Source: Streptomyces rimosus subsp. rimosus (GTDB taxonomy: Bacteria; Actinomycetota; Actinomycetes; Streptomycetales; Streptomycetaceae). Taken from it: DNA of 64,000 nt. Both the position numbers and the translations under genes were made by a program. A model generated the notes under the pieces. It searched no databases. It was given only the letters and a program-made list of their open reading frames with translations, and had not been told where the DNA came from. Where the stretch lies: assembly GCF_000720725.1 (NCBI RefSeq), contig NZ_JOCQ01000028.1, positions 24,018-88,017 of the forward strand. Direction: 5' to 3'. This document shows, in pieces, positions 34,354 to 43,310 of the stretch. The number at the start of each line of letters is the position of its first letter. Position 1 is the first letter of the stretch.

Positions 34354-35394
34354 ATGCCAGGTGCATCCGTGTCTGAATCCGTCACCGTGCAGCCGGATGA
34401 TGTGCGCATCATTCGCGCACTGCAGATTGCTCCGCGGGCTTCCTTCGCCACGATGGCGTCCGTGCTCGGCCTCACCGAGAGCGCCGTGAACCGCCGGTAC
34501 CGGCGCCTGCGCGCCGATGGCGTCCTCCGCGTCGCCGGTACGGTCAACCCGGGGGCGCTGGGACAGAGCAGGTGGCTGGTACGTCTGCGCTGCCGCCCCG
34601 GCAGCGTCACAGCGATCGCCGACGCGCTCGCCAAGCGCGACGACGTCAACTGGGTCGCCCTGAGCGCGGCGGGCTGCGAAGTCACCTGCGCGACCCAGTC
34701 ACGGACGCGGGAGCAGCGGGAGAACCTGCTCGGCCGGCGGCTTCCGCGCACCGCGGCGGTGCTCGACATCAACGCCTTCGCGATGCTCCGCCAGTTCATG
34801 GGAGGCCGCGGCCACTACTGGGCCGCCCTGCACGGCGTGCTGTCCCCGGAGGAGGAAGCCGCGCTGGGGAGCGACGGTCCGCCCTTCACCGAATCCCCGG
34901 TGGTCACTCGCGATCCCGCGCACCTCACCCCTGAGGACGAGAAGATCCTCGACGGCCTCGCGGCAGACGGGCGTGCCAGTCTCGTGGACCTCGCCGCGGC
35001 GGCGGACTCCACTCCGGGGCGGGTGTCACGCCGCCTCAGCGCCCTGCTCCAGCGCCGCATCGCCCACATCGACGTCGAGATCTCCGCGGCCGCCCTGGGC
35101 TATCACGCTCGGGCGAACCTGTGGCTGCGGGTACATCCGTCGGCGGTCAAGACCGTCGGACGCACGCTTGCGCGGGAACCCGAGATCGCCTTCGTCGCGG
35201 CCATCTCCGGACCCCACAACATCCACGCCGTTGCCCACTGCCGGGACCTGGACGAACTGTTCGAGTTCACGTCCGATCGCATCGGCGGCTTGGCCGGCCT
35301 GCAGAGCATGGAGGTCTCACCGGTGCTTCAGCACATCAAGCAGGCGGGCACGCTGCTGTCCGGCGATCGCCTCATCGAGCCGTCACACGGGTGA
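34354..35394 (+). CDS. Lrp/AsnC-family regulator with two HTH/RAM-like halves
   Basis: This gene encodes 346 aa, about twice the usual Lrp length. The first half has an AsnC-type HTH (IIRALQIAPRASFATMASVL, GLTESAVNRRYRRLRADGVL) and a ligand-like alpha/beta domain. The second half repeats the plan: LTPEDEKILDGLAADGRASL, an HTH with STPGRVSRRLSALLQ, and a RAM-like C-terminus ending SMEVSPVLQHIKQAGTLL. Tandem-Lrp proteins occur in actinobacteria. TAGGAT at 34341-34346 is 7 nt upstream of the ATG, so the mRNA may be leaderless. It is divergent from the SDR gene. Confidence 0.85.
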   Translation: MPGASVSESVTVQPDDVRIIRALQIAPRASFATMASVLGLTESAVNRRYRRLRADGVLRVAGTVNPGALGQSRWLVRLRCRPGSVTAIADALAKRDDVNWVALSAAGCEVTCATQSRTREQRENLLGRRLPRTAAVLDINAFAMLRQFMGGRGHYWAALHGVLSPEEEAALGSDGPPFTESPVVTRDPAHLTPEDEKILDGLAADGRASLVDLAAAADSTPGRVSRRLSALLQRRIAHIDVEISAAALGYHARANLWLRVHPSAVKTVGRTLAREPEIAFVAAISGPHNIHAVAHCRDLDELFEFTSDRIGGLAGLQSMEVSPVLQHIKQAGTLLSGDRLIEPSHG

Positions 35395-36100
35395 CCGCGA
35401 CCTGCCGCAGGACACTGCGGGGAAGCGGCGGACCGGGCTCGCCCGGCCGGTTCCGGACGGTACGACGGCCCGTCCGGCCGTCCGGTCCGTGTGCGACCGC
35501 GCCGGTCAACCGGCCGATAGCGTTCGGTATTTGACCGTTGGCCACTTGTCCGGACGCGCCGTCAGGTTCTAGGCTCGCCGTACGGGACCAGGCAGCAGCT
35601 GCCGCCGGGCCCGGATCTCCCAGACCCAGAGGTCGCCGAGCAGTTCCCACCCATGATCGGCCGGAGATCCGCGCCACGCAGCGAACGAAGCGACTCCGGC
35701 CCCGCCCTTCCCGGCCTGTCCAGCCAGGGGCCCTCCCGCGCGCCCCCGGCCCACCAGGAAGGGCGGAAACTGCCGGGTGAGGGGGAAGAGGAGCCCCGTC
35801 GCCCGGTAGCCGGTCGCCGCCGGTTCCGGTTCTTCTCCCGGCGGCGGCCGCACCTTTCTCGGGCAGCCCGTCTCCCGTCGGATTCCCGGGTGCCCGCAGA
35901 CTCACATCGTGCGTCCGGACCCGCCGCCTGTCCAGTACTCAACAACCCGTATTCGCGTGCGGACCGCCCGGCGCGGAGGCTGTGCGCGCCCGGGGCGCCC
36001 GGCGCGGTCCACGGCGCCGCCCCCTCGTCCACCGGGGCGGGGCGCCCCCGGCACATGCCGCCGTCACCTCACCGCGATCGGCGCAGGCCGCCGCCACACC
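35395..36100. other. 706-bp gap without a recognised gene
   Basis: Open frames here have codon patterns of GC-rich non-coding DNA and no ribosome binding sites. A promoter-like pair, TTGTCC (35546-35551) and TAGGCT (35571-35576) with a 19-nt spacer, points rightwards, but no credible start codon follows closely. A non-coding transcript cannot be excluded. Nothing else is seen. Confidence 0.4.
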
Positions 36101-37417
36101 TCACAACCGCGCCGTCTTCAGGGCCATGTGCAGCAGCAGCCGGTCCCCGCCCTCGTCCAGGTCCAGACCGGTCAGCTTCTCGACCCGGCCGAGCCGGTAG
36201 TAGAGCGTCTGACGGTGGATGCCGAGCACCTGGGCGGCGCGGCCCGCCTGGCCCGCGCAGTCGAGGAACACCTCGGCGGTACGGGCGAGTTCGCTGTGCG
36301 CGGGCGTCAGCAGGGGGCGGACGGTCGCGTCCGGTTCCGCTGACGGCAGGCCGGTCAGCAGCCGGTACGAGCCGATCGCGTCCCAGGCGGCCACCGGCCC
36401 CAGCCGCGGCTCGGCGCGCGCGGCCCGCGCCGCGGCGAGCGCCTCGTGCCAGGCGGTGGGCAATCCGGCCAACTCCCGTACGGGCGTACCGAGCCCGGCG
36501 GCAACCGGCAACGTACGGGAACCGGATCCGGACGGCGCCAGGCCGCCGCCCGCGCGCGGGGAGCGCAGCAGGTGTTCGGCCACCGTATGGGCCGCGGCGA
36601 GGGAGGACGGCGAGCGCAGCCGTACGAGAGCCGCCAGGGAAGGGGCGTCGGCGGTCGCGCGCGGCGGTGGGGCGGGAGCGGCGCGGCGGGCCGCGGGGGC
36701 GGACGAGGCGGCGGACAGGGCCGGGCGCGGGGCCTCGGCACCGTCCGCCGGCCCGTTCGCGGCAGGCAGCGCGCAGGCGGCGAGCAGCCCCGGCAGGTTG
36801 GGCAGCGGCGCCTGATCGGCTTCCGGGACGTCCCACGGTGTCACCGCCACCACCATCAGGGGCGCGTCCGCGGCGGAGCGCAGCCCGTCGCGCAGTGCCG
36901 CCGCGGCGGCGGACCGTTCCCCGGGCCGCGACAGCAGCAGCGCGCGCAGCAGGTCGCCCAGCTCGGCGCCCGCGCGCGCCTCCGCCGCCAGCAGGGCGCC
37001 GATGCCCGCGGCCGACTCCATCGCCTGCTCGATCCGCGGGTCCGGCGGTGTCCCGCCGCCGCCCAGCTCCAGGTCGGTCAGGTGGCCGTCGTCCAGCAGC
37101 CAGACGTAGCCGTGGACGATGCCGCGGTGGCGTACGGGCAGGCAGATGCGGCCCTTGAAGACCCCGGCCGCCGGGTCGGGCGGGATGCGCAGCGCCGTCG
37201 TCGCGCGGGCGATGCCGAACGCCTCGAACCAGGCCCGTACGGCCGCCGTCGAGCGGCGCTGGAGGATCGACCGGGTCCGTACCGGGTCCATGACCAGGTC
37301 GTCGTCGCCTTCGTGGGCGCCGAAGGCGATCAGCCCGAAATCTCGGTCCTCAAGGGTGGCCGGTGCGCCGAGGGCAGCCGAGATCTCGTCCACGAGCTGT
37401 TGGTAATCGCCCCGCAT
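36101..37417 (-). CDS. PucR/CdaR-type regulator, likely controlling proline catabolism
   Basis: This gene encodes 438 aa. The C-terminal HTH is typical of the PucR/CdaR class: AEVFLDCAGQAGRAAQVLGI then HRQTLYYRLGRVEKLTGLDL. The central region has long Ala/Pro-rich low-complexity stretches (residues ~225-265) and a GGDEF-like fold remnant common in this family. AAAGGAG precedes the ATG. It is divergent from proline dehydrogenase, with 266 bp and two palindromes between, so regulation of the PRODH-P5CDH operon is the natural inference. PutR-type proline activators elsewhere belong to this family. Confidence 0.87.
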   Translation of the reverse strand: MRGDYQQLVDEISAALGAPATLEDRDFGLIAFGAHEGDDDLVMDPVRTRSILQRRSTAAVRAWFEAFGIARATTALRIPPDPAAGVFKGRICLPVRHRGIVHGYVWLLDDGHLTDLELGGGGTPPDPRIEQAMESAAGIGALLAAEARAGAELGDLLRALLLSRPGERSAAAAALRDGLRSAADAPLMVVAVTPWDVPEADQAPLPNLPGLLAACALPAANGPADGAEAPRPALSAASSAPAARRAAPAPPPRATADAPSLAALVRLRSPSSLAAAHTVAEHLLRSPRAGGGLAPSGSGSRTLPVAAGLGTPVRELAGLPTAWHEALAAARAARAEPRLGPVAAWDAIGSYRLLTGLPSAEPDATVRPLLTPAHSELARTAEVFLDCAGQAGRAAQVLGIHRQTLYYRLGRVEKLTGLDLDEGGDRLLLHMALKTARL

Positions 37418-37478
37418 GCGCCGCGCGGCTCCTTTCCGGTCGCACCCCGGGGCGGTACGCCGCCGGGGTCCGTGCGGT

Positions 37479-37544
37479 CACCGGTGGACGCGTGTCCACC
37501 GGTGCCGTTGTGGTCATCCCCCATTCTCATACATATGTCTGAGA
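37479..37544. promoter_or_regulatory. Two palindromes in the PucR-PRODH divergent promoter
   Basis: CACCGGTGGAC (37479-37489) and GTCCACCGGTG (37494-37504) are perfect 11-bp arms around GCGT. Further on, TCTCATACATATGTCTGAGA (37525-37544) is a 20-bp palindrome with one mismatched pair, and is AT-rich for this genome. The two dyads are 20 bp apart and lie between the regulator and its presumed targets. Confidence 0.6.
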
Positions 37545-37683
37545 TCCCGGCCACGAAGGCCAGACAGCTGTCGATGGCCGGGAAGTAGCGAGATCCTTAA
37601 GTTTCAGGTGGCTCATTTCGCCGTCGCGCCCGCCTGCCAGGCGCCCGCCCGGCATTTGTCATCTTGAATCGTGGAGGTGCCCC

Positions 37684-38610
37684 GTGCTGGGTCCCGTGCT
37701 TCTCGCAGCAGCCCGCAGCGACAGCATCCGCCGTATCGTTTCGGCCGCTCCGGTCACCCGCCCGGTCGTGGACCGTTTCGTGGCCGGCGAGCGGCTGGAC
37801 GCGTCCATGGCCGCCGTCCGGTCCCTGGCGGACCGCGGTATGGAGGTCACCCTCGACCACCTCGGCGAGGACATCACCGACCCGGCCGAGGCGCTGCGCA
37901 ACCGCGACGCCTACCTCCAGCTGACCGCCGCCCTCAAGGACCTGGACCTCGGCGAGCGCGCGGAGATGTCGGTCAAGCTCTCCGCCTTCGGGCAGGCGCT
38001 GCCCGGCGGCCACGACCTGGCGCTGAAGAACGTCACCCCGGTCGTCGAGGCCGCCGCCGAGGCCGGCACCACGGTCACCCTGGACATGGAGGACCACACC
38101 ACGGTCGACTCCACCCTGGCGATCCTCCGCGAGCTGCGCGCCCGCTTCCCGCAGACCGGCGCGGTGGTCCAGTCGTACCTGTTCCGCACCGAGGACGACT
38201 GCCACGCGCTGGCCGGGGAAGGCTCCCGCGTGCGCCTGGTCAAGGGCGCCTACAAGGAACCCGCGACGGTCGCGTTCCAGGACAAGCGGGAGGTCGACAA
38301 GGCGTATGTACGCTGCCTGAAGATCCTGATGGCGGGCAAGGGCTACCCGATGATCGGGTCGCACGACCCGCGGATGGTGGCGATAGGCCAGGAGCTGGCC
38401 CGCCGCTTCGGCCGCAAGCCCGCCGAGTTCGAATTCCAGATGCTCTACGGCATCCGCGAGAGCGAGCAGCAGCGCCTGGTCGCCGAGGGCCACCGGATGC
38501 GTGTTTACATCCCGTACGGCACCGACTGGTACGGCTACTTCATGCGACGCCTCGCGGAGCGGCCCGCCAACCTCGCGTTCTTCCTGCGCTCGCTCGTCAC
38601 CAAGGGCTGA
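37684..38610 (+). CDS. Proline dehydrogenase (monofunctional)
   Basis: This FAD enzyme (308 aa) oxidises proline to pyrroline-5-carboxylate at the membrane. It is the short monofunctional PRODH, unlike fused PutA. Barrel motifs are SVKLSAFGQALPGGHD, SRVRLVKGAYKEPATVAFQD (the Lys and Glu interact with substrate), PMIGSHDPRM and FEFQMLYGIRESEQQRL. GTG start after GTGGAGG. It is followed after 108 bp by the P5C dehydrogenase gene. The product passes directly to that enzyme. Confidence 0.95.
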   Translation: MLGPVLLAAARSDSIRRIVSAAPVTRPVVDRFVAGERLDASMAAVRSLADRGMEVTLDHLGEDITDPAEALRNRDAYLQLTAALKDLDLGERAEMSVKLSAFGQALPGGHDLALKNVTPVVEAAAEAGTTVTLDMEDHTTVDSTLAILRELRARFPQTGAVVQSYLFRTEDDCHALAGEGSRVRLVKGAYKEPATVAFQDKREVDKAYVRCLKILMAGKGYPMIGSHDPRMVAIGQELARRFGRKPAEFEFQMLYGIRESEQQRLVAEGHRMRVYIPYGTDWYGYFMRRLAERPANLAFFLRSLVTKG

Positions 38611-38718
38611 GCCAGGCGTCCGGCCCGCGGCCGGACCCCACGCGCCGGGCCGCCGCCGCGGCCGGGCGCCCCACAACTTGACGCACCCGCACACCCCCGA
38701 CCGAAGGAGACGGCCGAC

Positions 38719-40350
38719 ATGGACGCCGTGACCCACGTCCCCGCCCCGTACAACGAGCCGGTGCACGGCTACGCCCCCGGTTCCCCCGAGCGGGCGCGCC
38801 TGGAGGCCAAGCTCAAGGAGCTGGCCGAGAACCCCATCGAGCTGCCGATGACCATCAACGGCGAGAAGCGGATGGGCGGCGGCGAGCGCTTCGACGTCGT
38901 ACAGCCGCACAACCACAAGTCGGTCATCGGCACCTACGCCAACGCCACCCGCCAGGACGCCCAAAACGCCATCGACGCCGCCCTGGCCGCCGCCCCGGCG
39001 TGGCGCGCCATGTCCTTCGACGACCGCGCCGCGATCCTGCTCAAGGCCGCGGACCTGCTGTCCGGCCCGTGGCGCGAGACGATCGCCGCCTCCACGATGC
39101 TCGGCCAGTCCAAGACCGCCCAGCAGGCCGAGATCGACGCGCCCTGCGAGCTGGTGGACTTCTGGCGCTTCAACGTCCACTTCGCGCGGGAGCTGCTCCA
39201 GGAGCAGCCGCCCATCCAGCCGAACGGTGTCTGGAACCGCCTGGACCACCGCCCGCTGGAGGGCTTCGTCTACGCGATCACGCCCTTCAACTTCACCGCC
39301 ATCGCCGGCAACCTGCCGACCGCGCCCGCCCTCATGGGCAACGTCGTGGTCTGGAAGCCGTCCCCGACGCAGACCCACTCCGCGATCCTGCTCATGCAGC
39401 TCCTGGAGGAGGCCGGCCTGCCCAAGGGCGTCATCAACCTGGTGACCGGTGACGGCAAGGAGGTCTCCGAGGTCGCGCTGCCGCACCCGGAGCTGGCCGG
39501 CGTCCACTTCACCGGCTCCACCGCGACCTTCCAGTACCTGTGGAAGGCGGTCGGCGAGAACATCACCAACTACCGCTCCTACCCGCGCCTGGTCGGCGAG
39601 ACCGGCGGCAAGGACTTCATCGTCGCCCACCCGACCGCCGACCCGGCGATCCTGAAGACCGCCATCACCCGTGGCGCCTTCGAGTACCAGGGCCAGAAGT
39701 GCTCCGCGGCCTCCCGTGCCTACATCGCCCGCTCCCTGTGGGAGGGCGGCTTCAAGGACGACCTGGTCGCCGAGGTCGAGGGCCTGACCATGGGTGACGT
39801 CACCGACCTGTCGAACTTCATCGGCGCCGTCATCGACGACCGCTCCTTCGCCAAGAACAAGGCCGCGATCGACCGCGCCAAGGAGGACCCGACCTGCGAG
39901 ATCGTCGCGGGCGGCACGTACGACGACTCGGTGGGCTACTTCGTGCGCCCGACCGTGATCGCCTGCTCCGACCCGGAGAACGAGGTCTTCAAGACCGAGT
40001 ACTTCGGCCCGGTCATCGCCGTCCACGTCTACGAGGACGCCGACTTCGACGCGATGCTGGAGCAGATGGAGTCCGCCTCGGCATACGCCCTGACCGGCGC
40101 CGTCCTCGCCCAGGACCGCCAGGTCCTCGTCGAGGCCTCGGAGAAGCTGCGCTTCGCGGCCGGCAACTTCTACCTCAACGACCGCCCCACCGGCTCCATC
40201 GTCGGCCAGCAGCCCTTCGGCGGCGGCCGCGCCTCCGGCACCAACGACAAGGCCGGCTCCAAGTTCAACCTCATCCGCTGGATGTCCCCCCGCGCCATCA
40301 AGGAAACGATGGTCGCGCCGACGGACTACCGCTACCCGCACATGGGCTGA
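38719..40350 (+). CDS. pruA: L-glutamate gamma-semialdehyde (1-pyrroline-5-carboxylate) dehydrogenase
   Basis: This NAD-dependent aldehyde dehydrogenase (543 aa) converts P5C/glutamate semialdehyde to glutamate. The family long form is seen. Glu is in PRLVGETGGKDFIVAHP and the catalytic Cys in RGAFEYQGQKCSAASRAYIA. The cofactor loop is VHFTGSTATFQ, and the C-terminus FYLNDRPTGSIVGQQPFGGG is specific to P5CDH. AAGGAGAC precedes the ATG. It is the second gene of the proline-degradation operon. Confidence 0.96.
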   Translation: MDAVTHVPAPYNEPVHGYAPGSPERARLEAKLKELAENPIELPMTINGEKRMGGGERFDVVQPHNHKSVIGTYANATRQDAQNAIDAALAAAPAWRAMSFDDRAAILLKAADLLSGPWRETIAASTMLGQSKTAQQAEIDAPCELVDFWRFNVHFARELLQEQPPIQPNGVWNRLDHRPLEGFVYAITPFNFTAIAGNLPTAPALMGNVVVWKPSPTQTHSAILLMQLLEEAGLPKGVINLVTGDGKEVSEVALPHPELAGVHFTGSTATFQYLWKAVGENITNYRSYPRLVGETGGKDFIVAHPTADPAILKTAITRGAFEYQGQKCSAASRAYIARSLWEGGFKDDLVAEVEGLTMGDVTDLSNFIGAVIDDRSFAKNKAAIDRAKEDPTCEIVAGGTYDDSVGYFVRPTVIACSDPENEVFKTEYFGPVIAVHVYEDADFDAMLEQMESASAYALTGAVLAQDRQVLVEASEKLRFAAGNFYLNDRPTGSIVGQQPFGGGRASGTNDKAGSKFNLIRWMSPRAIKETMVAPTDYRYPHMG

Positions 40351-40372
40351 GCTGTAGCCCCGTAGTACGCCG

Positions 40373-40409
40373 ACGGCCCGGCGCCCCCTTGGTGGGGGTG
40401 CCGGGCCGT
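40373..40409. terminator. Long perfect-stem terminator between pruA and the Uma2 gene
   Basis: A 16-bp stem (ACGGCCCGGC plus GCCCCC against GGGGGT plus GCCGGGCCGT, one G-U) closes a 5-nt loop. It lies between converging genes and could serve both. Confidence 0.85.
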
Positions 40410-40419
40410 CCGCGTGGGG

Positions 40420-41031
40420 TCAGGTGGCGTCGCGTGGGGCGCCGGTGATCGAGGCGTCGATGACGAAGCCCTTGGCGGGGCCTTCGGGAATGGCGATATC
40501 GGTGCCGTAGGGGACGCGGTGTTCGGCGGCGTAGGCGGCATCGGCGGGGCGCGGAGCGGTGAGCACGGTGACGGTGCCACGCAAGTCGTGGTCATCGATG
40601 AGCACGTACACGGGGATACCGGCGCGGGCGTAGGCGCGGCGCTTGCGGATACGGTCGCGCGCGATGGCGTCCTGGCCCGGGGCGACCACCTCGGCGATCA
40701 CGGGCACGGCGGACGCACGTATGCCGACGTCGTGGGTGTCGTCCTCATCGGCGTCCCTGAGCGCGATCAGGACGTCCGGGATCCAGACGCTGTGGCGGTG
40801 TACCACGTACATGCACTGGTAGGGCACGTACAGGCTGCCGGCCAGGTGCCCGCTGAGCGCATCGCGGAGCCTGTTGGCTGTCCGGGCCTGCACGAGGAGC
40901 CCTGTCCGCCACACCTCGATGAACCCCTCGATGATCTCCGCGCGAAAGCCTTCGTGAATCTCCAGGGCCTCCCACGCCTGCCAAAGGGCCTGATCGAGCT
41001 CCGGGGGACCGCCGGGGTCGAGCACCGTCAC
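40420..41031 (-). CDS. Uma2-family (DUF820) nuclease-like protein
   Basis: This 203-aa protein has the PD-(D/E)xK-like fold of DUF820. The metal-site blocks are WIPDVLIALRD and VPVIAEVVAPGQDAIARDRI. They are followed by KRRAYARAGIPVYVLIDDHD, the K-x3-Y-x3-GIPxYxLID signature. An Asp normally precedes the Lys-Tyr stretch and is present. Uma2 proteins are very numerous in streptomycetes, and their biological role is not settled. It is a lone gene with a GTG start. Confidence 0.88.
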   Translation of the reverse strand: MTVLDPGGPPELDQALWQAWEALEIHEGFRAEIIEGFIEVWRTGLLVQARTANRLRDALSGHLAGSLYVPYQCMYVVHRHSVWIPDVLIALRDADEDDTHDVGIRASAVPVIAEVVAPGQDAIARDRIRKRRAYARAGIPVYVLIDDHDLRGTVTVLTAPRPADAAYAAEHRVPYGTDIAIPEGPAKGFVIDASITGAPRDAT

Positions 41032-41385
41032 GACGTGGCTCCTCCTTACGTCCGGGCGCCCCCGGGCCCCGGGGCACGAGCGACGCCCACCACGCTACGG
41101 ACCCGCGTCCCCGACCTCCGCCCGACCTCGAACAATCACCCGATCGTGCACCTCAGGCCATCGCCCGTCTCAAATAGTAGGAAGCCCAAGTAATTGTGCA
41201 GACAGCACGGCCTCGCTGGCTTAGCGTTGTAGAAGCTGAACGTTCCGCTCGATCGAGCGGTGGCGGGTGCGGCCCGGCCGTGTGGGCAGGTGATCCCTGT
41301 CGTGCCGAGGCCCCCGCGCTTTTCGGCCGTTTCCGGAAGGACGCTTCCGTTTCACTTCTCGGGGCTTTGGCATTGGAGGCGCATC
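41032..41385. promoter_or_regulatory. Long 5' region of the 43-aa gene with promoter and 16-bp palindrome
   Basis: CAGACA (41199-41204) and TAGCGT (41222-41227) with a 17-nt spacer form a plausible promoter. About 18 bp after the -10 lies CCGCTCGATCGAGCGG (41245-41260), a perfect 16-bp palindrome. A small hairpin CGGAAG-GACG-CTTCCG is at 41334-41349. The predicted transcript would carry a ~150-nt leader before the 43-aa gene. Nothing else is seen in this 354-bp stretch. Confidence 0.45.
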
Positions 41386-41517
41386 ATGACCAAGACCGCT
41401 GTCCGCAGGATCCGGCACTCCGCCCGCGCGACCAACGAGGCCGACCGCAAGAACGCCGCCGCCGCGCTCCAGCGGGCGCTCGACCGCCGGGACAACGGCG
41501 GCTCGACCGGGCACTGA
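41386..41517 (+). CDS. 43-residue basic protein
   Basis: MTKTAVRRIRHSARATNEAD is followed by RKNAAAALQRALDRRDNGGS. It is a single highly charged helix with nine Arg, and no hydrophobic segment. GGAGG lies 6 nt before the ATG, and a well-formed upstream promoter region supports expression. I do not recognise a function. Nucleic-acid or ribosome association would fit the charge. Confidence 0.6.
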   Translation: MTKTAVRRIRHSARATNEADRKNAAAALQRALDRRDNGGSTGH

Positions 41518-41612
41518 GCCCGGCCGTCCGGTGAGCGGGCGTGCGGCGCGCGGTGCGCGCGGGCACGCCCGTTCCGGTGCGCTCGGCGGCTTCTGTGGGG
41601 CTTCTGTTCCGC

Positions 41613-43181
41613 TCAGCGGCGCCGGGTGACCTCGAAGCGGTCGATGCTCTCACCGGACTCGGCGAGCGCGGTGACCTTCATCCGCGGCCGGTGGCCCGGC
41701 AGGACCTCGACGGCGATGAAGGAGTAGCCGGTGTAGCGCACCCGCGACCACTGCACCGTCTCCTTGACCTTCTCCCGGCCCTTGGCCCAGTGGTAGGTGT
41801 CCACGTGGTCGAGGTCCTTGACGTGGCCCTCGTAGCTGTCCGGCACCGGGAAGTCGTAGAGCGACTTGCCCGCGCCGCCGGCCGTCACGTACACGATGCC
41901 CTCCCGCGCGGAGTCCACCGTCTCGCCGATCGGCACCTTCTTCGAGACCCGGCCGCCCTTGATCGCGTCGGTCCGCTCGTAGACGTGGTTGTGTCCGTTG
42001 ACCACCAGGTCCACCTGGTGCTTCTCGAACAGCGGCAGCCACGCATCGCGCACCCCGCCCTCCGAGGCGTGCGAGTTGGTGGTGGAGAAGGCGCAGTGGT
42101 GGAAGAAGACCACGATGAAGTCGATCCCCCGGGTGGCGCGCAGCTCGCCGAGTCTGCGGTCCAGCCACTTCGTCTGCCTGCCGCCGGTCACGCCGAGGTT
42201 GGCGGGGATCTCGTACGACACGTCGTTGGCGTCGAGCGCGACGACGGCGACGTTCCCGTACGTGAAGGAGTAGACGCCCGGCGCGCTCTTCGCGTCCGGC
42301 CCGTTGCCCGGCAGGGTCCAGCGCGCGTCCTGGCCGCCGTACCCGTTGGGGGAGTACCACGCCTCCATGTCGTGGTTGCCGGTCGTCACCATCCACGGCA
42401 CGGTCTTGGCCACCGACTCGGTCTGCGCCAGGAACTGGTCCCACTGGCGCGCGTCGTAGGTGTCGTGGTCGGTGCCGCTGCCGTCCGGATCGGCGTAGCA
42501 GATGTCGCCCGCGTGCAGGTGGAAGGACGGGTTCTGGCCCAGGATGAGCTGATCGTTGGCGAGCGCGTGGTAGCTGACGCCCTGGTCGCCGAAGGCGGTG
42601 AAGACGAACCGCTCGGGCCGGGCCGGGGCGGTGCGGAAGGTGCCGAGGGTGCCGAAGTGGCGGGCGTCGGCGGGGTCGAAGCCGTCGTGGCCGACGCCGT
42701 AGTAGTACGTGGTGCCGGGCCGCAGCCCGTCCAGCGCCGCGTGCAGGTAGTACTGGTCCACCGCGGGCAGCTTCTTGCTCAGCGGCGGTGTGTGCAGGTG
42801 GCGTACCTCGGCCTGGATCTTCCGGCTCAGGTCCCACGGCCGCAGTCCCACGCGCAGGAACGGCCGCTTGACCGCGAACGGCACCTGCCACGAGACGCGC
42901 ATCTGGTGCCGGGGGTCCGCGCCGAAGGCCAGGTGCCGGCCGAACGGCGCGACCAGCGAGCCGTGCACGGCGCCGGTGGCGGGGGAGGAGAGCAGGGTGG
43001 GGGAGGCGGCGGCCTGGGCGGGGGCGGCCAGCAGCCCGCCGCCCGCGACGGCGCCCGCCGTGGCGGCGGAGGTGCGCAGCAGTCCGCGGCGGGTCAGTTT
43101 CGTCCGGAGGTACTCGTGCTGCTCTGGCATGCTCAGGCGGCTCGCCAGCGGTTCGGGGATGCCCACGCGTGGTGTGTCCAT
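41613..43181 (-). CDS. Tat-exported metallophosphoesterase (purple acid phosphatase-like)
   Basis: This is a secreted phosphatase of 522 aa. A Tat signal, KLTRRGLLRTSAATAGAVAG, is present. Residues ~60-185 form an FN3-like purple acid phosphatase N-terminal domain. The metallophosphoesterase motifs run in order: FVFTAFGDQG, FHLHAGDICYAD, MVTTGNHDMEAWY, FIVVFFHHCAFS and LVVNGHNHVYERTD. The metal ligands Asp, Asn and His are all present. The start is uncertain between the ATG at 43181 and an internal ATG just before PEQHEYLRTK. Two PHO-box repeats lie 41 bp upstream, so PhoP induction under phosphate limitation is expected. Confidence 0.92.
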   Translation of the reverse strand: MDTPRVGIPEPLASRLSMPEQHEYLRTKLTRRGLLRTSAATAGAVAGGGLLAAPAQAAASPTLLSSPATGAVHGSLVAPFGRHLAFGADPRHQMRVSWQVPFAVKRPFLRVGLRPWDLSRKIQAEVRHLHTPPLSKKLPAVDQYYLHAALDGLRPGTTYYYGVGHDGFDPADARHFGTLGTFRTAPARPERFVFTAFGDQGVSYHALANDQLILGQNPSFHLHAGDICYADPDGSGTDHDTYDARQWDQFLAQTESVAKTVPWMVTTGNHDMEAWYSPNGYGGQDARWTLPGNGPDAKSAPGVYSFTYGNVAVVALDANDVSYEIPANLGVTGGRQTKWLDRRLGELRATRGIDFIVVFFHHCAFSTTNSHASEGGVRDAWLPLFEKHQVDLVVNGHNHVYERTDAIKGGRVSKKVPIGETVDSAREGIVYVTAGGAGKSLYDFPVPDSYEGHVKDLDHVDTYHWAKGREKVKETVQWSRVRYTGYSFIAVEVLPGHRPRMKVTALAESGESIDRFEVTRRR

Positions 43182-43221
43182 GCTGCGCAACGTCGCATCG
43201 CCGTCCGACGAATGGAAGCAC

Positions 43222-43243
43222 TCCGGGTGAACGGCGGGTGACC
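43222..43243 (-). promoter_or_regulatory. PHO box (two 11-bp direct repeats)
   Basis: On the minus strand, GGTCACCCGCC (43233-43243) is followed directly by GTTCACCCGGA (43222-43232). Both fit the streptomycete PhoP direct-repeat unit GTTCACCCGGC, the second at ten of eleven positions. The box lies 41 bp upstream of the phosphatase start. Confidence 0.82.
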
Positions 43244-43298
43244 GGCTCCCCATGTGTCCGTATCCCGGACAGCACGTGTCAAGCAATGGGACGAAGAG

Positions 43299-43304
43299 TA
43301 GGGT
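43299..43304 (+). promoter_or_regulatory. -10 box of a probable leaderless leuB transcript
   Basis: TAGGGT ends 6 nt before the leuB ATG, leaving no room for a ribosome binding site. TGTCAA at 43277-43282 (16-nt spacer) may be the -35. Confidence 0.5.
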
Positions 43305-43310
43305 CCACCC

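Noticed and set aside
35653..37158. Forward open frame of ~500 codons rich in Arg and Pro
   Set aside because: It overlaps the PucR-type regulator on the other strand and has the residue composition of a shadow frame.
37597..40341. Long minus-strand open frame opposite the proline catabolism genes
   Set aside because: The opposite strand encodes PRODH and P5CDH with intact catalytic motifs; the frame is a codon-bias artefact.
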